Shown piece by piece: positions 40,974-50,958 of a DNA stretch of 64,000 nt. Source of the DNA: an uncultured Methylophaga sp. (GTDB taxonomy: Bacteria > Pseudomonadota > Gammaproteobacteria > Nitrosococcales > Methylophagaceae); NCBI GenBank assembly GCA_913055695.1, contig CAJXKF010000003.1, positions 186,001 to 250,000 on the forward strand, read 5' to 3'. The notes under the pieces are model-generated. The model saw only the letters and a program-made list of their open reading frames with translations, ran no database searches and had not been told where the DNA came from. Position 1 is the stretch's first letter. Every line of letters begins with the position of its first letter. Made by a program: the position numbers and the translations under genes.

Positions 40974-43900
40974 TCAGCTCTGCTGAGGCTCAGCCCGCGC
41001 TTGCAGACGTTGCCGTCGCTTCTCAACCCAGGTCATCACACTGATCAGCAGACTGGGCAGAAAGGTCAGCGTAACTATCATTGAACAGAGAATACCGACC
41101 AGTACCACAATACCGACACCGCGATAGAGCTCGGTTCCGGCGCCCGGAATAAACACCAGCGGCGCCAGCCCGAAGACGGTAGTGGCGGTGGACATCAGAA
41201 TCGGCCGCAGCCGGGTCGCTACGGCCTGGTTCACTGCTGTGCGTACGGAAAGGCTTTTATCGCGCAGATTGGTGCGGGTCTGTTCGACGATCAAAATCGG
41301 ATTATTCACCACGGTGCCCAGCAGAATCACAAAACCGAGCATGGTAATCATATCGAAAGGCTGAATAATCGCCGGCAGTCCCACCAGATTGAGCAGAGGG
41401 CCGGCGTGGTTCACCGCCACCAGGCCGACAATACCACCGGCAATGCCCAGTGGTACGGTGGTCAGTATCAACAGTGGATAACCCCAGTGACTGAAGATCG
41501 CCACCAGCAGCAGATAGATGAGTATAAGCGCGATGACCAGGTTGTCGGACAGGGATTCACGGGTAGCATCAAGCTGATCAGCAGCGCCGGAGATACTGAT
41601 CGAGACACCCTTGGCGACTTCACCGGCGGCCTGCATTTCCGGCAGCATCCGGGTCCGGACCATATTGACCGCCGTTTCCAGCGCAATTTCCCGCGGCGGG
41701 ATAATCGACAGGGTCACCGTCCGGCGGCCATCGACGCGGCGCAGCTGATCACTGTCGACGGTTTCGGTGATATTTGCCAGCGCATCTAAAGGCAGTACGG
41801 TGCCTTCCGGTGTCATAATCGGCATGGTCGGCAGATCGGACAGTTTCTGGTTCTGGCCGGCGGTGCTGAAGATGAACATATCGATCTTGTCATCATCCAT
41901 AAAGAATTCACCGACATAGGCACCGTCACTCAATGCGGCCACGGTATAGCCGAAGTTATCCGCCGTCATGCCGACTTCGGCCAGGCGGTCCCAATGCGGA
42001 CGCACTTCCACCAGCGGCTGATCCAGTGACAATGCAGCGGGTTCGGATTCGATCTGTGGATCGCCGAACAGTGCTTCGGCACTGCGCAGAGCATTTTCAG
42101 CTGTACGGTAGAGGCTTTCCTGATCCGGACCGGAAATATCCAGATTCACGGCACGGGTGCCGCCCTGATTGCTGGCGATGATGGAACCGCGATGAGAAAA
42201 GCCGCGCATGCCGGGGTAGCTTTCGAACATCTCGGTCAGGGCGTTCATCATCGGTTCAATATCCTGATCGCGGGTGGGTTCACTCAGAACCCAGACCACG
42301 CCGGGCGCGATACGCTGGAAGTAATATTTAAGCGAGGGCAGTTGATGCTCACCATTGTCGAATTTGGCCGGATCGGCATCCAAGGCCGTCGCCAGATGAG
42401 CACGGATTTCCTCGCCGATTTCCTGCATTTCAGACAGGTTATAGCCGGGTGGGGCGGTCATCACACTGAAGGCCTTGGGTTCTTCACCCTCAGGCAGGTA
42501 TTCTGCCGGTGGCATCAGGTAGACTCCGGCGCCCATGGTGCCGGCAAATATCAGTACGATGCAGGCCAGACGGCGCAGTGGACCTGCATTGAGCCAGCTG
42601 ACTGATTTGAGAATCGGTCCCGGATGCGCCAAATCATCACCATGGTCGCGATCATCACCAAAACCGACCCGGGCACAGGCCGCCGGAACCACACCCACGG
42701 CAAACAGCATCGACGCCAGAATGGCGGTGGAGATAGCAATCGCGATATCGGAATACAGCTGACCGGCTTCTTCCTGCACAAACAGGACCGGGGCGAACAC
42801 CAGCACCGTGGTCATACTGGAGGCCAGTACCGCCGTCCAGACTTCACGCACCCCGGTAATCGCCGCCTGAACCCGGTCCAGGCCACGACGCCGGCATTGC
42901 TCGATGCTTTCCAGCACCACAATGGTGTTATCCACCGTCATACCGATGGCAAAAGCGATACCGGCCAGCGAAATCACGTTTAAAGTCCGGTCGAAAGCCA
43001 GCAGGCCCAGAAAGGCGGCAATGGTACAGACCGGCATACCCATCAGGCCAATCAGGGTGGCACGGCCCGAGCGCAGGAACAGAAACAATACCAAGGTGGC
43101 CAGTACCGCACCCAGTGCCAGGTTGGAGCTGACCTTGTCGACCGAGGCCTGTACATAGCGCACATCATCGCCGATAAGCTCGATGGTCATGCCGTTGGGA
43201 TGCAACTGATCCTGACGGATTTCTTCGACCACCTTCAGCATGTCCTGCTTGATGTTGATGACATTGGAGCCTGATTCGCGCTTGACTGCCATAGTCAGCG
43301 CTTCTTCATTGTTGACGATGGCGATATTGCGGACTTCGTAATGATCCAGTCGCACTTCGGCGACATCTTTGAGTTTGATATCGGTGTTGTTGCGATGGGC
43401 CAGGGTCAGATCCTGCAGGCTCTGAATATCCTGAAAGCGGCCAGTGGTGCGAATAAAATAACGGCGTTTGCCGTCATCAAGATCGCCGGCGGAGGTATCC
43501 TGGTTGCGTTCCCGAATCGCATCTCTTACTTCGGTGAGTGTCAGGCCGCGCTGAGCCAGTTTGGCAGGGTCGATGTGAATCTGAATCTGGCGCTCGGCAC
43601 CGCCGCGCAGTTGAACTTCAGAAACGCCGCTGACCCGTTCCATACGCGGCCGGATATCGTCATCGACAAAGTCGGTAACCATATCCATATCCAGATTGAG
43701 CGGATTACCGGGCAGCGGTTTGACCGCGAAATACATAAAGGCATTTTCGGAAAAGGAACTGCTGCGAATGGTCGGCTGGTCGACATTTTCCGGGTAACTG
43801 GACACCTGACTCAGTGCATTGGAGACTTCAATCAGGGTCTCGTTGATATCAACGCCGAAGGGGAATTCCATTTCAATCTGTGCCTGGCCGGTATCGGCCA

Positions 43901-44141
43901 GCGATTCCATCCGGGTCATGTTGGGGACACTGCGCAGGTAGCGTTCCTGTTCAATCAGGATTTCCTTTTCCACGTCCTGAGGGGTGGCGCCGGGCCAGCC
44001 GGTGACGACACTGATAGTGCGCACATCCAGATCGGGGATCATCTGCACCGGGATGCGGGTGGCGGCGGCAAGGCCCAGCACCACGATAATCAGCACGATG
44101 ACCGTCAGCAGTTTTCCGTTTCTGATAGGAGCTTCCAGCAT
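40974..44141 (-). CDS. RND efflux permease
   Basis: A 1055-residue inner-membrane proton-driven transporter of the AcrB superfamily with two repeats of membrane helices and large periplasmic loops. The intramembrane proton-relay segment reads GMTVDNTIVVLESIEQ, one Asp followed by Asn as in many non-HAE1 RND pumps. The second half has LLGTVVNNPILIVEQTR. It follows the membrane-fusion subunit by 13 bp; no outer-membrane channel gene is present, so a shared TolC is likely. Substrate cannot be told. Confidence 0.93.
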   Translation of the reverse strand: MLEAPIRNGKLLTVIVLIIVVLGLAAATRIPVQMIPDLDVRTISVVTGWPGATPQDVEKEILIEQERYLRSVPNMTRMESLADTGQAQIEMEFPFGVDINETLIEVSNALSQVSSYPENVDQPTIRSSSFSENAFMYFAVKPLPGNPLNLDMDMVTDFVDDDIRPRMERVSGVSEVQLRGGAERQIQIHIDPAKLAQRGLTLTEVRDAIRERNQDTSAGDLDDGKRRYFIRTTGRFQDIQSLQDLTLAHRNNTDIKLKDVAEVRLDHYEVRNIAIVNNEEALTMAVKRESGSNVINIKQDMLKVVEEIRQDQLHPNGMTIELIGDDVRYVQASVDKVSSNLALGAVLATLVLFLFLRSGRATLIGLMGMPVCTIAAFLGLLAFDRTLNVISLAGIAFAIGMTVDNTIVVLESIEQCRRRGLDRVQAAITGVREVWTAVLASSMTTVLVFAPVLFVQEEAGQLYSDIAIAISTAILASMLFAVGVVPAACARVGFGDDRDHGDDLAHPGPILKSVSWLNAGPLRRLACIVLIFAGTMGAGVYLMPPAEYLPEGEEPKAFSVMTAPPGYNLSEMQEIGEEIRAHLATALDADPAKFDNGEHQLPSLKYYFQRIAPGVVWVLSEPTRDQDIEPMMNALTEMFESYPGMRGFSHRGSIIASNQGGTRAVNLDISGPDQESLYRTAENALRSAEALFGDPQIESEPAALSLDQPLVEVRPHWDRLAEVGMTADNFGYTVAALSDGAYVGEFFMDDDKIDMFIFSTAGQNQKLSDLPTMPIMTPEGTVLPLDALANITETVDSDQLRRVDGRRTVTLSIIPPREIALETAVNMVRTRMLPEMQAAGEVAKGVSISISGAADQLDATRESLSDNLVIALILIYLLLVAIFSHWGYPLLILTTVPLGIAGGIVGLVAVNHAGPLLNLVGLPAIIQPFDMITMLGFVILLGTVVNNPILIVEQTRTNLRDKSLSVRTAVNQAVATRLRPILMSTATTVFGLAPLVFIPGAGTELYRGVGIVVLVGILCSMIVTLTFLPSLLISVMTWVEKRRQRLQARAEPQQS

Positions 44142-44154
44142 GATTCAAGCAGCC

Positions 44155-45201
44155 TTATGGGTTGACGACCGTGACAGACTGACCATCACGCAGGACTTCA
44201 TTACCGCGGACAACAACGCGGGCATCGGCTTCCAGACCGTCGAGGATGCTGACACCACTCTGGCTTTGCTGGCCAATCTTCACCTGACGCCTTTCAGCAA
44301 TACCGTCATTGACCACAAAAACACTATAGCCGCCATCAGGATGCAGCAGCAGCGCATCACGCGGAATCAAGAGTTTTTGCCCGCCGTCTCCGCTGAGGCC
44401 GATGACGGCAGTGGCGGAGGTGCCGGGTAACAGGTCAATGTCTGAGGCATCAACCACGACGCGGACCAGAAAAGCCCGGGCCTGTGGATCACTGACCGGG
44501 ACGATGGCATTGATTTTGCCCGGCAAGCGACGGTCAGGAAAGACATCGGGAATGACTTCCACCGGACTGCCTTCATTGACTGAGGAGAACTGTTCCTGCG
44601 GGACTTTGACATCAAGCCGGACTTTATCGGTCGCCACCAGCTCCAGCACCGCAGTGCCGCGGTTGATCCATTCACCGGCTTCGGTCATTTTGGCGCTGAT
44701 GACGCCGCCGAACGGGGCGGGTAAATCATGGCGGCGCAGATGTTCCAGCGCGGCTTTTTCCGCGGCTCTGGCTGCGACCAGAGCGGCTTCCGCCAGAGCC
44801 AGGTTGGATTGGCGGTTGGCCAGCTCGCTTTCGGAAATGTAGTTTTTCTTGCGCAGGCTTTCGGCCTCATTAACCAGTCGCTGGGCTTCGTTACGGGCGG
44901 CTTCGGCTTCGGCGGTGGCAGCCTGGGTCTGTGCATACTGCTGGCTGGCAATCGCCGGATCCAGTTTGATCAGCAGATCACCCTGTTTGACTTCATCACC
45001 GGCATCGACCAGTACCTGCTTGACCAGGCCATCCACCCGGGGTGACAGCATGGCCCGTTTTTCAGCAGTCAGCGAACCGGAGAGTGTTAAGGTTTCAGCA
45101 ATACTGGATTGTGTGGGGGAGGCAGTCGACACCGGTGTGGCATCATCAGCATGAACAGTCAGGCAGAAAAGGCTGAAGAGCAGCCAGCTTAGATGTCGCA
45201 T
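44155..45201 (-). CDS. RND membrane-fusion (adaptor) protein
   Basis: A 348-residue periplasmic adaptor: signal peptide MRHLSWLLFSLFCLTVHA, lipoyl-like domain (LSPRVDGLVKQVLVDAGDEVKQGDLLIKLD), alpha hairpin (residues about 90-150), second lipoyl half (APFGGVISAKMTEAGEWIN), beta-barrel and membrane-proximal domain. It is the first gene of the pump operon. Confidence 0.93.
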   Translation of the reverse strand: MRHLSWLLFSLFCLTVHADDATPVSTASPTQSSIAETLTLSGSLTAEKRAMLSPRVDGLVKQVLVDAGDEVKQGDLLIKLDPAIASQQYAQTQAATAEAEAARNEAQRLVNEAESLRKKNYISESELANRQSNLALAEAALVAARAAEKAALEHLRRHDLPAPFGGVISAKMTEAGEWINRGTAVLELVATDKVRLDVKVPQEQFSSVNEGSPVEVIPDVFPDRRLPGKINAIVPVSDPQARAFLVRVVVDASDIDLLPGTSATAVIGLSGDGGQKLLIPRDALLLHPDGGYSVFVVNDGIAERRQVKIGQQSQSGVSILDGLEADARVVVRGNEVLRDGQSVTVVNP

Positions 45202-45374
45202 GAAAAATCCTGTAGCAAAATGTCCGTGTGGTCTATCTATGACCGAATTATAGGGGTTTGAAAATCAGCATTAGTTCCCGGCAGGCTTTAGCCTTGCCCT
45301 GAAAAAGGCTAATTTAATGTCTTCAGTGACCTGAAAGGCAAGTATCAAGTGCCCATGTTTACACTTTTTTACAA

Positions 45375-46292
45375 ATGTTCAGCTTAACCCGACTGCTCCC
45401 TGTGTGGGCGCTGCTGATGTGTTTGCTGGCCTGGTGGCAGACCGGCTGGTTTGTCAGTTTAAAGTCCGCGATTATGCCATTACTGGCAGTCATCATGTTC
45501 ACGATGGGGATGACGCTGAAGCCGGCTGACTTCCGCCGCGTGCTGGCCATGCCTGCGCTGATAGGGCTTGGCGTCAGTCTGCAGTTTCTGCTGATGCCGC
45601 TGCTGGCCTGGCTTATCAGCCGCGGTCTGGCATTGGAAACACTGCTGGCGACGGGAATGATTCTGGTGGGCGCGAGTCCCGGCGGGACTGCCTCCAACGT
45701 GATGACTTACCTGGCCGGCGGTAATGTCGCCCTGTCGATCACGCTGACTGCCTTGTCGACGCTGCTGGCCGTGGTCTTCACGCCCTGGCTGAGCTGGCTT
45801 TATATTGATGCCGCGATTGCGGTGCCGCCGTGGTCCATGTTGCAGACGATTCTGATGCTGGTGATTATGCCGGTGGCCGGTGGCATGCTGCTGAGTCAGT
45901 GGCTACCCCGGGTGATATCACCGCTTCAGCGTTTTTGCCCGCCGGTGGCAACATTGGCGATCGTCATGATTATTGCCATCGTGTTCGCTTTGAATAAAGA
46001 CAGCATGGCGGTCTTATCCCTGGCCTTGTTGATAGCAGTGATGTTGCACAATGCGCTGGGTTTGGCGCTGGGCTATCTGGCCGGGCGCTGTTGTGGCTAT
46101 TCAGAGGCTATCTGCCGCACGCTGGCTATCGAGGTCGGCATGCAGAATTCAGGTCTGGCGGTGGCTTTGGCGTTTAAAAATTTCGCCGCGATGGCGGCTT
46201 TGCCGGGCGCACTGTTCAGTATCTGGCACAATATCAGTGGCTCCGTGCTGGCGGCATTCTGGCAGTGGCGGGACAAGCGCCGCAGAGTCTGA
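45375..46292 (+). CDS. Bile acid:sodium symporter (BASS) family transporter
   Basis: A 305-residue, nine- to ten-helix transporter. MFTMGMTLKPADFRRVL, GMILVGASPGGTASNVMTYLAGGNVALSIT and AIEVGMQNSGLAVALAFKNF are the characteristic sodium-site segments. The substrate could be an organic anion or a keto acid. Monocistronic. Confidence 0.9.
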   Translation: MFSLTRLLPVWALLMCLLAWWQTGWFVSLKSAIMPLLAVIMFTMGMTLKPADFRRVLAMPALIGLGVSLQFLLMPLLAWLISRGLALETLLATGMILVGASPGGTASNVMTYLAGGNVALSITLTALSTLLAVVFTPWLSWLYIDAAIAVPPWSMLQTILMLVIMPVAGGMLLSQWLPRVISPLQRFCPPVATLAIVMIIAIVFALNKDSMAVLSLALLIAVMLHNALGLALGYLAGRCCGYSEAICRTLAIEVGMQNSGLAVALAFKNFAAMAALPGALFSIWHNISGSVLAAFWQWRDKRRRV

Positions 46293-46313
46293 CTGCCTGT
46301 GTCAGACCTGGCG

Positions 46314-49300
46314 TTACGGCTTTTTCCAGACCACTGCGCAATGATCTGTAACCGCTTCTGCAGACATCGGTTTTGCAAACAGATAACCCTGAATCTCATC
46401 ACAACCCAGCGCCCGAAGCAGCGCCTGCTGCGCGCTGGTTTCAACGCCTTCGGCCAGTACCTTGAGACGTAGCTGACGGGCCATCACAATGGTGGTCTGA
46501 ACAATGGCGATATCGTCACTGTCATCAGGGATACCTTCGACAAATGACCGGTCAATTTTCATCCGGTCCAGCGGGAAGCGTTTGAGATAAGCCAGACTGG
46601 AGTAGCCGGTGCCGTAATCATCCAGCGCCAGTCCGATCCCCATTTCATGCAACGCATTTAACCTGATAATGGCCTGCTCCGGGTTGGTCATAGTGCTGGA
46701 TTCGGTAATTTCCAGTTCCAGCAGATGCGCCGGGCAGCCGGTTTCATGCAGGATCTGCCGTAAGCGGGCCGCTAATCCCGGCTGCTCAAGCTGACGTCGT
46801 GACAGGTTCACCGAAACCCGGAAATCATGCATGCCTGCTTGCTGCCACATTCGCGCCTGCAGACAGGCCTGGCTCAGCACCCATTCGCCGATAGCCAGGA
46901 TGAGACCGGTCTCTTCGGCGATGGGGATAAATTCATCGGGCGGTATCAGGCCATGTTCCGGATGCTGCCAGCGCAACAGGGCTTCGGCGCCGCTGCAACG
47001 ACCGGAATCGAGATCCATCAGCGGCTGATATTCCAGAAACAGCTGGTTTTTATCAATCGCTGAACGCAGATCATTTTCCAGCAGCAGCCGGGCGCGGACA
47101 GAACTATCAAGTTCGGGGCTGAAAAAACGGAAGGTGTTACGACCCTGTTCCTTGGCAAGATAGAGGGCCGTATCAGCATATTTGATCAAAGACTCGGCAT
47201 TATCCGCATCGCGGGGATAGAGACTGATGCCAATGCTGGCGCTGACATGCAGCTCATAATCCGCAATCTGAAACGGCACCGACAGGGCGTCGAGAATTTT
47301 CTCGGCAACATGGCCGACATCTTCCAGCATCGTCAATTCAGGCAGCAAAATCAGGAACTCATCACCGCCAACCCGACCGACGGTGTCTTCATCCCTCAGC
47401 GTCTGTTTCAGCCGTTTGGCTGTCTGTTGCAGCAACGAATCTCCGGCCGGATGACCCAGCGTATCGTTGATGGTTTTAAAGCGATCCAGATCCAGAAACA
47501 GCACGGCCAGAATCTCCTGATGCCGGTCAGCCTGGGCCGAGGCATGATCCAGCCGGTCCATGACCAGTGCCCGGTTTGGCAGCGCTGTCAGCGCATCGTG
47601 GTAGGCCAGATACTGGATGTGCGCTGCCTGTTCCTTGCGATCGCTGATATCCTGGGCGATACCGGCGATACGATACGGGTGACCGCCCTCATCGTGGATC
47701 GGGAAAGCGCGATCATGAATGTGACGCACAGCACCGTCAGGCCGGTGGATACGGTATTCGAGATCATAATTGCCACTGGCCTGGAGATGATGAGCGGCCC
47801 ACTGGACTCTATTCCGGTCATCCGGGTGAATACTTTCCAGCCATTGCTGCGGCGACTGATAAAGACTGTCTCTGCTCAGTCCCCAGATGGTTTCATAGGC
47901 AGGGCTTACATAAAGCACCTGCTGTTTGGATATATCTGTGAGCCAGAAAACCTCTTCAATATTTTCCGCCACTTGACGGAATCTTTCTTCCTGTTCACGC
48001 AGGGCGCTTTCAACCGCCTGCTGGGCCTGTTCAGCCCGCTTGCGTTCGCTGACATCACGGACCAGCGCCAGGTTGTAACCCTGGTTGTTGTATTCGAAAT
48101 AATTGGCATTGATCTCTACCGGAATCAGCTTGCCATTCTTACTGATATGGGTGCTTTCCAGTGTGATGGTCTGTTTCTGCTTCAGTTGTTGCCAATGCGT
48201 CTGCCAGCGTGACATCGGGCAGCTTGGATCGATATCCGGCACCTGCATCCGGTTCAGCAGCTCCTCCCGTGTGTACCCCAGCTGACGGCAGACTTCATCG
48301 TTGATATAACGAAAGCGGGCATCCTCACTCATTAGGTAGACACTCTCGCCGACGCGGTTGAGTGCAAAGCTGAGCAGGGCGACGTCATCTTCAGCACGTT
48401 TGCGCTGATCAATGTTTTCAATCTGCGATACAAAGTAGCTTGGCTGCTGCTTGTCATCACACACGATGCTGGTGGTGAGTTTTGTCCACAGATACTGGCC
48501 GTTACGCTGCCGATAGCGTTTTTCAATCTGCATAAAAGCAATCTCACCCTGCAGAAGACGTTGCAGATCATCGCGCCCTTTGAGTAGATCGTCGGGGTGA
48601 GTCAGTTCCTGAAACGTTAATTGCTGTAGCTGGCTTTCCTCATATCCCAGCATGTTGCAGATAACCTGATTGGCGCGGAGCCAGCGGCCTTCGATACTGA
48701 GTAAACCCATGCCGATACCGGCGAACTCAAAGGCGTGACGGAAGCGCTCTTCGCTGTCACGGAGATCGCGGGTGATAAGCAGGCTGTTAAGACCTTCTGA
48801 AACGCGGCAACCTATTTCACTGAACAGCTGCTTTTCAGCGTTGCTCCAGACACGGGGATGGCTGCATTGATGCAGACCAAACAACCAGGGTTTTCCGGTT
48901 TTGGGAAAGATGGCCTGACAGACAAGACTTTCTGCCTGATACAGCGTTGTAGCCGTGACGGGGTCGGCTGTCTCAATCGCGGCTCGCAGGGTAAACGGTT
49001 CCGTATTATCGAGACAATGCTGCATCATCTCGGCGATATACGGTTCCATCGGGTGTTCCATGCCTGCTGCCAGCGCACCGGGATAGTCTCGCTGCGTGCA
49101 CGCCATCGGAATTTGCCAGGTTTCAGCGGCCGGGTCACAGGGGTAGACCAGCCAGGCGCGATCGCAATCAAACATCGACAGCATCTCCTGCAGCAGAGAT
49201 TGCATCATCTGCTCAAGATTATCGGCGCGCTGTATGAGCAGATTGATCCGGTCCAGGTATTCGAGGAAGGGCAAAGATTGCTGTTCGGGTTCGCTTATAG

Positions 49301-49316
49301 GGTTCAGTTCTTTCAT
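46314..49316 (-). CDS. PAS/GGDEF/EAL cyclic-di-GMP signalling protein
   Basis: A 1000-residue cytosolic protein: GAF-like sensor (residues about 20-185), three PAS/PAC units (about 190-310, 315-430 and 445-565), GGDEF (about 575-735) and EAL (about 745-1000). The GGDEF site VGGDEFLILLP is intact with an inhibitory RxxD (RDED) upstream. The EAL residues are intact too (GAEALLRW, ELEITESS, LDDYGTGYSSL, KIDRSF, AEGVET). It may both make and break cyclic di-GMP. No membrane helices were seen. Confidence 0.93.
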   Translation of the reverse strand: MKELNPISEPEQQSLPFLEYLDRINLLIQRADNLEQMMQSLLQEMLSMFDCDRAWLVYPCDPAAETWQIPMACTQRDYPGALAAGMEHPMEPYIAEMMQHCLDNTEPFTLRAAIETADPVTATTLYQAESLVCQAIFPKTGKPWLFGLHQCSHPRVWSNAEKQLFSEIGCRVSEGLNSLLITRDLRDSEERFRHAFEFAGIGMGLLSIEGRWLRANQVICNMLGYEESQLQQLTFQELTHPDDLLKGRDDLQRLLQGEIAFMQIEKRYRQRNGQYLWTKLTTSIVCDDKQQPSYFVSQIENIDQRKRAEDDVALLSFALNRVGESVYLMSEDARFRYINDEVCRQLGYTREELLNRMQVPDIDPSCPMSRWQTHWQQLKQKQTITLESTHISKNGKLIPVEINANYFEYNNQGYNLALVRDVSERKRAEQAQQAVESALREQEERFRQVAENIEEVFWLTDISKQQVLYVSPAYETIWGLSRDSLYQSPQQWLESIHPDDRNRVQWAAHHLQASGNYDLEYRIHRPDGAVRHIHDRAFPIHDEGGHPYRIAGIAQDISDRKEQAAHIQYLAYHDALTALPNRALVMDRLDHASAQADRHQEILAVLFLDLDRFKTINDTLGHPAGDSLLQQTAKRLKQTLRDEDTVGRVGGDEFLILLPELTMLEDVGHVAEKILDALSVPFQIADYELHVSASIGISLYPRDADNAESLIKYADTALYLAKEQGRNTFRFFSPELDSSVRARLLLENDLRSAIDKNQLFLEYQPLMDLDSGRCSGAEALLRWQHPEHGLIPPDEFIPIAEETGLILAIGEWVLSQACLQARMWQQAGMHDFRVSVNLSRRQLEQPGLAARLRQILHETGCPAHLLELEITESSTMTNPEQAIIRLNALHEMGIGLALDDYGTGYSSLAYLKRFPLDRMKIDRSFVEGIPDDSDDIAIVQTTIVMARQLRLKVLAEGVETSAQQALLRALGCDEIQGYLFAKPMSAEAVTDHCAVVWKKP

Positions 49317-49650
49317 AAGCTGCGTTTCCAGTTATTGTTTGAACCAGCAGACCCTCCTTGCTTCTGGCATGGGTTCAGTACATCTGAATCCCGATATTAG
49401 TACACACACTGTTAGTGTTGTCATTTATTTATCGGCCGGTAAACGCCGGGGTTAAATTTTTATTATTAATCTGTCAATAAAATGCCTGATTCAAGCCAAT
49501 CGATGATCAGCTGTTCAGCTATGCTTATCTGCAGGTTACTTGATGCAAACTGTGTGTTCAGAAACAATCCTTGTGGATAAGCGCTGGGAGAGCAAATGCG
49601 CTATCTGGCACAATGAACCTATAGCAATGGTGACACAGGAGTGAACAGCC
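49317..49650. other. 334-bp intergenic region between divergent genes
   Basis: AT-rich gap. It holds one perfect DnaA box (TGTGGATAA at 49572-49580), a small palindrome ACACT-GTT-AGTGT near 49405, and a minus-strand TTGACA (49472-49477) that could be the -35 of the PAS/GGDEF/EAL gene. An ACACAGGAG ribosome-binding site precedes the ATG at 49651. No small gene or RNA was recognised. Confidence 0.5.
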
Positions 49651-50919
49651 ATGACGCCTGAGATAGAAAGCCTTTATTACCTGCTGGTAGCGCTGGCAAT
49701 CGGTCTGATGATCGGTATCGAGCGTGGCTGGCAGGAACGTGACAGTCAGGAAGGACAACGTATCGCCGGGCTGCGGACCTATGGTCTTATCGGGCTGCTG
49801 GGAGGCGTTTTTGGCCTGCTGGCAGAAAAGTTCGGGCCGCTGGTTCTGGGGCTTGGCTTTGTCGCGCTGAGTCTGGTTGTCGGCACTATTTTTGTCATCA
49901 AGCAGCGGGCAGAAGGCGAGTGGGGGATCACCAGTCTGATTGCCGCTCTGCTGGTGTTTGTACTGGGCGCACTGGCTACATCGGGAGCGGTGACCCAGGC
50001 TTCAGCGGCGGCGGTGGTGACGGTGTTATTGCTCAGTTACAAGCCTCAACTGCACGGTCTTCTCAGTCAATTGCGGCTGGATGAGCTGCACGCCGGCATT
50101 AAATTATTACTGATATCGGTGGTCATGCTGCCGGTTTTGCCTGATCAGGGCTATGGTCCCTGGGAAGCGCTGAATCCCTATCGCATCTGGATGATGGTGG
50201 TGGTGATTGCCACCATCTCTTTTGTTGGCTATTTCGCGATAAGAATCGGTGGTGCCCATCGCGGAATTCTGTTTACCGGTTTGTTCGGGGGCCTGGCTTC
50301 GTCAACCGCGGTGACACTGCATTTATCAAAGCTGGGAAAACAGAATAAGGAGGTGGTGCCGGTGGCTTCCAGCGGCATACTGATTGCCTGCGGCACCGCC
50401 TATGTGCGGATATTGATCGTGGTCGGCGTATTGTCTCCTTCCTTGCTGCAGAACGTGTGGCCGCCGATAGTGCTGATGGCAGTGGTGACATGTCTGCCGT
50501 TATTAGTCTACCGTCACACCAAAACATCGACTTCGCTTGGTACCTCTTCCTCCTTGCAGAACCCATTGGAATTAAAAACAGCATTGACTTTCGGTGCTAT
50601 TCTGACCGCAGTGATGTTGCTCAGCGTGGCACTGCGTAAAACCTACGGCGATGCCGGACTGATGATACTGGCAGCAGTATCCGGCATGGCGGATATTGAC
50701 GCGATGATGCTGTCTTTGATCAAAATGAGCGGTGATGATCTCTCGGCCAAATTGTTTGTGATGGCCCTGGTTATTACCGCCGGCGCCAATAGTCTGGTCA
50801 AGGCGATGATGAGCGGAATGATAGGGGGAAGGCAACTGGCAGTTAAAACGTCAATGCCGCTCTTGCTGGCAGGTGTGGCGGGCGTGCTGACCACCTGGCT
50901 GGGCTATTGGCAGGCCTGA
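49651..50919 (+). CDS. MgtC/SapB plus DUF4010 membrane protein
   Basis: A 422-residue polytopic protein. The N-terminal third is MgtC-like (LLVALAIGLMIGIERGWQERDSQEGQRIAGLRTYGLIGLLGG). The rest fits DUF4010 (GILFTGLFGGLASSTAVTLHLS, ILAAVSGMADIDAMMLSLIKM). Transport or magnesium-related roles are possible but unproven. It is followed by the signal-peptidase-like gene. Confidence 0.85.
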   Translation: MTPEIESLYYLLVALAIGLMIGIERGWQERDSQEGQRIAGLRTYGLIGLLGGVFGLLAEKFGPLVLGLGFVALSLVVGTIFVIKQRAEGEWGITSLIAALLVFVLGALATSGAVTQASAAAVVTVLLLSYKPQLHGLLSQLRLDELHAGIKLLLISVVMLPVLPDQGYGPWEALNPYRIWMMVVVIATISFVGYFAIRIGGAHRGILFTGLFGGLASSTAVTLHLSKLGKQNKEVVPVASSGILIACGTAYVRILIVVGVLSPSLLQNVWPPIVLMAVVTCLPLLVYRHTKTSTSLGTSSSLQNPLELKTALTFGAILTAVMLLSVALRKTYGDAGLMILAAVSGMADIDAMMLSLIKMSGDDLSAKLFVMALVITAGANSLVKAMMSGMIGGRQLAVKTSMPLLLAGVAGVLTTWLGYWQA

Positions 50920-50958
50920 GTTGAGCGGATTTGTATCGCGGCACAGGGAGAATCGCGA

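Noticed and set aside
42192-42983. Plus-strand frames of 119-137 codons opposite the RND permease
   Set aside because: Shadow frames from the GC-rich third positions of the real minus-strand gene; no domain or signal.
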